In this document: positions 58,210 to 64,000 of the stretch, piece after piece | Numbering within the stretch: position 1 is the first letter of the stretch | How the letters are laid out: the number at the start of each line of letters is the position of its first letter | Source of the DNA: Bacteroides pyogenes_A | Lineage (GTDB): Bacteria; Bacteroidota; Bacteroidia; Bacteroidales; Bacteroidaceae | Length of the DNA stretch: 64,000 nt | Direction: 5' to 3' (one strand) | NCBI RefSeq assembly: GCF_048595595.1 | Contig: NZ_CP184347.1 | The notes under the pieces: generated by a model | Seen by the model: the letters and a program-made list of their open reading frames with translations, nothing else | Databases searched by the model: none | What the model was told of the DNA's origin: nothing | Program-made: the position numbers and the translations under genes

Positions 58210-60843
58210 ATGAGAATATCTATCAATGTGATGGCAATAACCATTGCTTGTGTATTAACAAACGTAAACCCTATTTCAACATCCGCAACTACTCCCGAAA
58301 CTCATCATCCGGGCTGGTTCAACAAAAAGAAAAAGAAAAAGGCTGAAAAGGAAGAAAAAAGTAAAAGCGATTACGAGAAATTAATAGAAGGCAGCAGGAT
58401 AAGCAAAGGCATGTTTAATGTCTTACAAAAAAAGAATGATTACTATTTTGAGATTCCCACCTCTTTGTTAGGACGCGACCTATTGATTGTAAACAAATTG
58501 CAGCGTGTTCCCTCCGAGTTGAACGAAGCCGGAGTGAACCGCGGTGTAAACTACGAGAATCAAATGATTCGTATGGAATGGGACAAAAGCTCCGGAAAAC
58601 TGATGTTCCGCCAGCAACGTCCCCTTCCTTTAGCTCCGAAGAAAGATGCGATTTATCGTTCCGTACGGAACAACTTCATATCTCCGTTCATCGCCGCCTT
58701 TAAGATTGAAGCCATAAACAGCGACTCGACGACGCTGGTCATTAAAATAAACGATATATACGACGGGACGGAGACGAGCATCAACAATGTATTTACCAAT
58801 ATCAACCTCGGAACATCCGCCATAAAGAACCTCTCGCGCATTTTATCGGTAAAAGCTTTTCCGAACAATGTGATTGCCACGTCTGAACTTACCACCAAAG
58901 TGACGGAAGGAACGACAACCGTTCACGTTACGGTGGAAGCCAGCTCTTCTATATTGCTATTGCCCGAAAAACCGATGATGGGACGTTTCGACAATCAAAA
59001 GGTAGGATATTTCACCAATCCGTTGCTTAGCTTCAGCGACGATCAGCAGAGAAGCGACAAAGCACGGTTTATCACTCGGTGGCGCATGGAGCCCAAACCG
59101 GAAGAGCGGGAGAAATACCTGAAAGGTGAGTTGGTGGAACCTGCCAAACCAATCGTTTTCTATATTGACAATTCTACTCCTTATCAGTGGCGGTCGTATA
59201 TCAAGAAAGGTATTGAAGACTGGCAGTCGGCCTTCGAAAAGGCAGGATTCAAGAATGCGATCATTGCTAAAGAGATAACAGATAGCATGCACATCGATAT
59301 GGACGATGTGAATTACTCGGTATTGACATATGCCGCTTCAGAGAAGAAGAATGCCATGGGTCCTTCATTGCTCGATCCGCGTTCGGGCGAGATTCTCGAA
59401 GCCGATATTATGTGGTGGCACAACGTGCTTTCGATGGTACGCGAATGGATTACTGTTCAGACCGGAACCATCGATCCATTGGCACGAAGCGCGCAATTGC
59501 CCGACGCATTGATGGGAGACGCCTTACGGTTTGTCGCCTGCCATGAAGTCGGACACTCGTTGGGTTTGCGCCACAACATGATGGGGTCTTGGGCTTTCCC
59601 CACAGACTCTCTCCGTTCCGAAAGCTTCACTTCACGGATGAACTCGACCTCCTCTTCCATCATGGACTATGCCCGTTTCAATTATATCGCTCAACCGGGT
59701 GATGGAGTCAAGGTTCTCTCTCCCCATATCGGTCCTTACGACAAATTTGCCATTGAATACGGCTATCGCTGGTATGGCAAAAACAGTCCGGAAGAAGAAA
59801 AAGACGATTTGTTCGAGTTTCTGAGCCGGCACACCGACCGTCTCTATAAATACAGCGAAGCGCAAGACATACGCGACGCAGTAGACCCGCGCGCGCAAAA
59901 CGAAGATTTGGGCGACGACCCGGTTCGTTCGTCTCTTTTGGGCATCGCCAATCTGAAGCGCATCGTTCCGCAAATTCTGGAGTGGAGCACTACCGGAGAG
60001 AAAGGACAGACATACGAAGAGGCTTCACGCTTGTATTATGCCGTTATCAACCAATGGAACAATTATTTGTATCACGTATTGGCAAACATCGGCGGCATTT
60101 ATATTGAAAACACTACCGTCGGCGACGGAGTGAAGACGTATACTTTCGTCGAAAAAGAGAAGCAGCAAGGTGCATTGAAGTTCTTGTTGAATGAAGTATT
60201 GACCTATCCGAAATGGTTGTTCGACGCCGAAGTCGGAACATACACTTATCTCTTGCGGAACACCCCCGTAGGAGTGCAGGAAAATGCGCCGACACAGGTT
60301 TTAAAAAACGCTCAGGCATATATTCTTTGGGATCTTTTAGGAAACAACCGCCTGATGCGTATGATCGAAAACGAATCGAAAAACGGGAAGAAAGCATTCA
60401 CCGTGGTAGAACTTATGGACGGGCTCCACAAACACATCTTCGGAATCACCGAGCGTGGCGGACGCCCGAATGTCTTGGAACGTTCGCTGCAGAAAAACTT
60501 TCTGGACGCGCTACTGACTGCTGCTGCCGAGCCTGAAGCAGTGAAGATTAATAAAAAATTGGCGGAAGAGCATTTTTTAATCGATCACTCGAACGGCTTC
60601 TGCAGTTGCCATGCGGCCGAACAGCGCAGTCTTCACAATCCCGACAGAATGGGAGCGCCGCGTACATTGAACTTTTACGGCACACAACTCAACCGCATCT
60701 CCGATGCAATCTCTGTGAAGCGAGGCGAATTATTACGGATTAAAAAATTGCTGCAAAACCGTGTCGCGACTTCCGATACCGCTACCCGATATCATTACGA
60801 AGACATGATTTTACGCATCAATACAGCTTTAGGAACGAAATAA
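58210..60843 (+). CDS. Exported zinc-dependent metalloprotease (DUF5117/DUF4953 type)
   Basis: 877 aa from ATG 58210 (MRISINVMAITIACVL); upstream codons in frame overlap the promoter. A signal peptide is followed by a Lys-rich stretch (FNKKKKKKAEKEEKSK). The N-terminal half matches the DUF5118/DUF5117 layout (GMFNVLQKKNDYYFEIPTSL, LLIVNKLQRVPSELNEAG). A metzincin site follows: HEVGHSLGLRH (zinc ligands and catalytic Glu), with the Met-turn in SSSIMDYARFNYIAQ. Substrates of the family are not known. A SusC gene starts 31 bp later, so it may serve a protein- or peptide-directed Sus-like system. Confidence 0.88.
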   Translation: MRISINVMAITIACVLTNVNPISTSATTPETHHPGWFNKKKKKKAEKEEKSKSDYEKLIEGSRISKGMFNVLQKKNDYYFEIPTSLLGRDLLIVNKLQRVPSELNEAGVNRGVNYENQMIRMEWDKSSGKLMFRQQRPLPLAPKKDAIYRSVRNNFISPFIAAFKIEAINSDSTTLVIKINDIYDGTETSINNVFTNINLGTSAIKNLSRILSVKAFPNNVIATSELTTKVTEGTTTVHVTVEASSSILLLPEKPMMGRFDNQKVGYFTNPLLSFSDDQQRSDKARFITRWRMEPKPEEREKYLKGELVEPAKPIVFYIDNSTPYQWRSYIKKGIEDWQSAFEKAGFKNAIIAKEITDSMHIDMDDVNYSVLTYAASEKKNAMGPSLLDPRSGEILEADIMWWHNVLSMVREWITVQTGTIDPLARSAQLPDALMGDALRFVACHEVGHSLGLRHNMMGSWAFPTDSLRSESFTSRMNSTSSSIMDYARFNYIAQPGDGVKVLSPHIGPYDKFAIEYGYRWYGKNSPEEEKDDLFEFLSRHTDRLYKYSEAQDIRDAVDPRAQNEDLGDDPVRSSLLGIANLKRIVPQILEWSTTGEKGQTYEEASRLYYAVINQWNNYLYHVLANIGGIYIENTTVGDGVKTYTFVEKEKQQGALKFLLNEVLTYPKWLFDAEVGTYTYLLRNTPVGVQENAPTQVLKNAQAYILWDLLGNNRLMRMIENESKNGKKAFTVVELMDGLHKHIFGITERGGRPNVLERSLQKNFLDALLTAAAEPEAVKINKKLAEEHFLIDHSNGFCSCHAAEQRSLHNPDRMGAPRTLNFYGTQLNRISDAISVKRGELLRIKKLLQNRVATSDTATRYHYEDMILRINTALGTK

Positions 60844-60874
60844 ATCAATTTAATTTACATTAGTTTATTCATCA

Positions 60875-63800
60875 ATGAAAAAAAAACATTTATTCATTTT
60901 AATATGCCTGCTTGCCAATGCGTTGGCAATAGCAAAAGCAGGCAATCGTATCATTACGGGAATTGTGGTTTCGGGCGAAGATAACGAGCCTCTTATCGGA
61001 GCGTCTGTGTACGTCCGCGCCGATGATTTGAAAAAGGCGGGAATCTCTCAGACATCCTTAGGAACCATTACCGACATCGACGGCAAGTTCTCGCTATCTG
61101 TTCCCGAACAAATTACCCGGTTCTTCTGTAGTTATATCGGTTATCAGGAACAAGCTGTCAACATACAAGGCAATAAGAAAAACTATCACATCATACTCCA
61201 GCCCTCATCGCATACGCTGGCAGACGTAGTGGTGACAGGATACCAGACGCTGGAGCGTCGCAAACTGACTGCCGCCATCTCCAAAGTGGAGCTTTCGGAT
61301 GCTATGGTAGGGGCAACGAAAAGCATCGACCAGGCATTGACGGGACAGATTGCCGGAGTGGCGGTGACCAATACTTCCGGTGCGCCGGGCGCGCCCGCAC
61401 GTATCCGTATTCGGGGAACTGCTTCTTTGAACGGTACTCAAGATCCGTTATGGGTACTGGACGGCATCCCATTGGAAGGAACAGACATTCCGAAGCTTGA
61501 CAGAATCAATGGCGAAGACAATGACATCAACAACATCAGCCAGTCGTCCATCGCCGGGCTTAGTCCGAACGATATCGAAAGTATTACTATCCTGAAAGAT
61601 GCCGCAGCAACGGCTATCTATGGAGCGCGTGCTGCGAACGGAGTTATTGTGGTAACCACCAAAAGAGGTAAAGCAGGAAAACCGGTGATACATTTCAACA
61701 CGAAATTGACTTATTCGCCGAATCCGAGTATTTCGCAACTCAATCTGCTGAATGCTGAAGAGAAAGTAAATTTAGAACTTGAATTACTGAAAGAAATGCA
61801 TGAATTTGCTTTCGAAACATATCCTACTTACAAGGAAAAAGGAGGAGTAGCCGCCATACTAAATAAACATAACTTAATGAATGATTATCGGACCAACGGT
61901 TGGAATGGACTTCCTTCCGATGTTCAGGATGCTATCAACCGATTGAAAACTATCAACACGGACTGGAACGATATTCTTTTCCGCGATGCTTTTACCCAAG
62001 AATACAACCTGAGCTTATCGGGCGGCAGTGAGAAAGTAACCTACTATAATTCTTTGGGATACTCCAACGAAAACGGTAATGTGCCGGGTGTGAACATGAC
62101 ACGTTTCAACCTGACCAGCAAAACATCTTACCAGATAAACAAACTGCTTAAATTCGGTCTTTCGATATTTGCCAACCGCCGGAAAAACCAAAACTTTGTC
62201 ACAGACTCGAAAGGACTGGCAAATCCTATTTTTTACTCACGCACCGCCAATCCTTATCTAAGCCCCTATGATGAGAATCATCATTATGTTTACGATTACG
62301 ATATAGCATCTAGTGATAAAGCGGATGAAAAGAGAGGCTTCAATATATTTGAAGAACGTGACAATACCAGTAACGAAACAACCGTAACTGCAATCAATTC
62401 CATATTCGATGCCGAACTCCGTTTCAACGACCAATGGAAACTTACATCACAGATAGGCTTGCAATGGGACCAATCAGCGCAAGAAAAATATGTGGGAGCA
62501 AACACATTTAACATGCGTAACACGCGTGAAAACGGGAAATATGGCGGTGGGAAATATTTATATCCCGAAGGAGGAATGCACTCCTACTCTCATTCCTCAA
62601 CTTCCCAAATAACGTGGAAATTGCAAGGAGAATATAAAAATACATTCAAAGACATTCATGATGTGCAAGTAATGGCAGGTTCGGAAATACGTAAGAATTG
62701 GTTCGACACACACTCATCCACCGCTTATGGATACGACCCCAAAACGCTTACCAACATCAATATTGTTTTCGAGAATGAAAGTAAAGCTCAAGGAGTAAAG
62801 CTACATACTAAGAATTATGTGGAAAACGCATTCGCCTCTTTCTATGCCAACGGATCTTACTCTTTGATGAACCGCTACACCCTCGGCGCCAGCGTGCGTA
62901 TGGACGGCTCAGACCTTTTCGGTGTCGACAAGAAATACCGCTACCTGCCTATCTATTCGTTCAGCGGACTATGGAGAGCATCCAACGAAAGCTTTATGCA
63001 ACCGATAAAATGGATAGACAATCTGGCGCTTCGCTTCTCATACGGATTGCAAGGTAACATAGATAAAAGTACTTCACCGTTTTTAGTCGGAGTATACGAA
63101 AAGGCAAGTATCATGCCCGGATACGTCGAAGATATTATTCGTATCAACTCTGCTCCCAACAGTAAACTGCGTTGGGAAAAAACCGCCACATACAATATCG
63201 GATTAGACTTTGCCGTATTGAACCAAGCTGCGAATGTCAGCGTCGATTATTATTATCGAAAAGGAACAGATTTGATCGGCATCAGGATGCTTCCTTTGGA
63301 AAACGGATTCAACAGCATGAACATCAACTGGGCGAGCATGGAGAATAAAGGAATCGAAATTAACCTTCAGACGCGGAACATCACTACCAAGCACTTTTCC
63401 TGGTACACTAATTTCAACTTTGCCTACAATCAAAATAAAGTATTGAAGGTGATGACTCCGGACAACCAGACAATGCCCGGCTTGGAAGGCTATCCGGTAG
63501 GAGCCATATTCGCATTGAAGACAAAAGGTATCGATCCTGAAAACGGACGAATCAAGATTATAGGAAAAGACGGTAAAGAAACAACGTTGGAAGCATTGTA
63601 TAAAATGACAGATGAATCAGGAATAGGTTTTTGGGGACCAAATGTAAATCCTAAAGAGGAAAGAGAGTTTTACAGCTACATGGGAACGTCCGATGCCCCC
63701 TACTCGGGAGGATTTATGAATACTTTCAGTTATCGTAACTGGGAGCTGAATGTAAACTTCGCATACAATTTGGGAGCACATGTAAAAACTGCGCCCACAT

Positions 63801-64000
63801 ATAGTTTGACCGACTATGATCCGGGACGGAATACGAATCGGGATATCCTGAACAGATGGACACCTGAGAATAAAGAGGGAAGCTTTCCCGCTCTCATCAC
63901 ACGTAATAACTTCCCTGCCGATTACTCATTATTGAATAGCCGCTCGGAAGTAGCAAGAGCATTGGATATTTGGGTAAAACCACTCAGCTATGTACGATTG
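60875..64000 (+). CDS. SusC/RagA-like TonB-dependent transporter (3' truncated by window)
   Basis: 1042 codons seen, open at the window end. A signal peptide (MKKKHLFILICLLANALAIA) precedes a carboxypeptidase-regulatory-like domain (GIVVSGEDNEPLIGASVYVR, GTITDIDGKFSLSV). The plug follows (LADVVVTGYQTLERRKLTAA; RIRGTASLNGTQDPLWVLDG; ILKDAAATAIYGARAANGVI), then most of the barrel. The plug has an insert rich in Asn and Asp (NGEDNDINNISQSSIAG), unlike the PUL SusC at 10083. It follows the metalloprotease by 31 bp; a SusD partner is expected just beyond the window. The imported ligand is unknown. Confidence 0.93.
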   Translation, partial: MKKKHLFILICLLANALAIAKAGNRIITGIVVSGEDNEPLIGASVYVRADDLKKAGISQTSLGTITDIDGKFSLSVPEQITRFFCSYIGYQEQAVNIQGNKKNYHIILQPSSHTLADVVVTGYQTLERRKLTAAISKVELSDAMVGATKSIDQALTGQIAGVAVTNTSGAPGAPARIRIRGTASLNGTQDPLWVLDGIPLEGTDIPKLDRINGEDNDINNISQSSIAGLSPNDIESITILKDAAATAIYGARAANGVIVVTTKRGKAGKPVIHFNTKLTYSPNPSISQLNLLNAEEKVNLELELLKEMHEFAFETYPTYKEKGGVAAILNKHNLMNDYRTNGWNGLPSDVQDAINRLKTINTDWNDILFRDAFTQEYNLSLSGGSEKVTYYNSLGYSNENGNVPGVNMTRFNLTSKTSYQINKLLKFGLSIFANRRKNQNFVTDSKGLANPIFYSRTANPYLSPYDENHHYVYDYDIASSDKADEKRGFNIFEERDNTSNETTVTAINSIFDAELRFNDQWKLTSQIGLQWDQSAQEKYVGANTFNMRNTRENGKYGGGKYLYPEGGMHSYSHSSTSQITWKLQGEYKNTFKDIHDVQVMAGSEIRKNWFDTHSSTAYGYDPKTLTNINIVFENESKAQGVKLHTKNYVENAFASFYANGSYSLMNRYTLGASVRMDGSDLFGVDKKYRYLPIYSFSGLWRASNESFMQPIKWIDNLALRFSYGLQGNIDKSTSPFLVGVYEKASIMPGYVEDIIRINSAPNSKLRWEKTATYNIGLDFAVLNQAANVSVDYYYRKGTDLIGIRMLPLENGFNSMNINWASMENKGIEINLQTRNITTKHFSWYTNFNFAYNQNKVLKVMTPDNQTMPGLEGYPVGAIFALKTKGIDPENGRIKIIGKDGKETTLEALYKMTDESGIGFWGPNVNPKEEREFYSYMGTSDAPYSGGFMNTFSYRNWELNVNFAYNLGAHVKTAPTYSLTDYDPGRNTNRDILNRWTPENKEGSFPALITRNNFPADYSLLNSRSEVARALDIWVKPLSYVRL

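Overview
The window reads as a chromosomal segment of a gut Bacteroides (order Bacteroidales). The evidence is a hybrid two-component regulator next to SusC/SusD pairs, Bacteroides-type -7 promoter elements (TAnnTTTG) ahead of many genes, scarce Shine-Dalgarno sites, a tmRNA whose tag reads GETNYALAA, and an inositol-sphingolipid cluster. No rRNA, tRNA, CRISPR array, insertion sequence or integrase was found. Both window ends cut genes: a tryptophan synthase beta chain on the left and a SusC-like transporter on the right.

1-24 kb is a polysaccharide utilization locus (PUL), all on the + strand: regulator (HTCS), PL12-like lyase, surface glycan-binding lipoprotein, SusC, SusD, GH88 unsaturated glucuronyl hydrolase, second PL12 lyase (heparinase III type), DUF3604/PHP-like lipoprotein, ROK sugar kinase and PL15-like lyase. 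The order matches the heparin/heparan sulfate PUL of B. thetaiotaomicron as I remember it. No sulfatase is present, and a DUF3604 protein sits where I would expect one. SusC/D and the binding protein import the glycan, the lyases cut it to unsaturated disaccharides, GH88 removes the unsaturated uronate, and the ROK kinase phosphorylates the released amino sugar. After the PUL come nfo, a Spy-like periplasmic protein, DUF4250, a carboxypeptidase-regulatory-domain protein and a small Gly/Ala-rich protein.

28.7-33.9 kb (- strand) is an inositol-lipid cluster: myo-inositol-phosphate synthase, PgpA-type phosphatase, GtrA-like protein, CDP-alcohol phosphatidyltransferase, PAP2/AUR1-like ceramide transferase and a flippase-like membrane protein.

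34.0-43.7 kb (- strand) is a tripartite MacAB-TolC-type export operon (HlyD adaptor, ATPase, small GIN-domain-like protein, two FtsX/MacB permeases, TolC) followed by a sigma-54 activator and its histidine kinase. A near-consensus sigma-54 promoter lies directly upstream of the adaptor gene, so kinase, activator and operon appear to form one circuit.

43.8-64 kb holds housekeeping and envelope genes: muramidase with LysM, cytidine deaminase overlapping an AraC regulator, tmRNA, secreted lactonase, an hpt-adk-obg-pgeF-B3/B4 operon, phosphohexomutase, an M23/C69 peptidase pair, and a DUF5117-type metzincin followed by a SusC transporter.

The most unusual signal is non-coding. Two intergenic arrays 32 kb apart (16307-16526 and 48152-48371) each consist of ten contiguous degenerate units of about 22 bp from one family (GAAACA(G/A)AG...). 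A third, unrelated 22-bp array (36851-36983) carries a conserved ACCnnGGT dyad ahead of the sigma-54 activator gene. A 21-bp triplicated terminator arm lies at 28570-28664.
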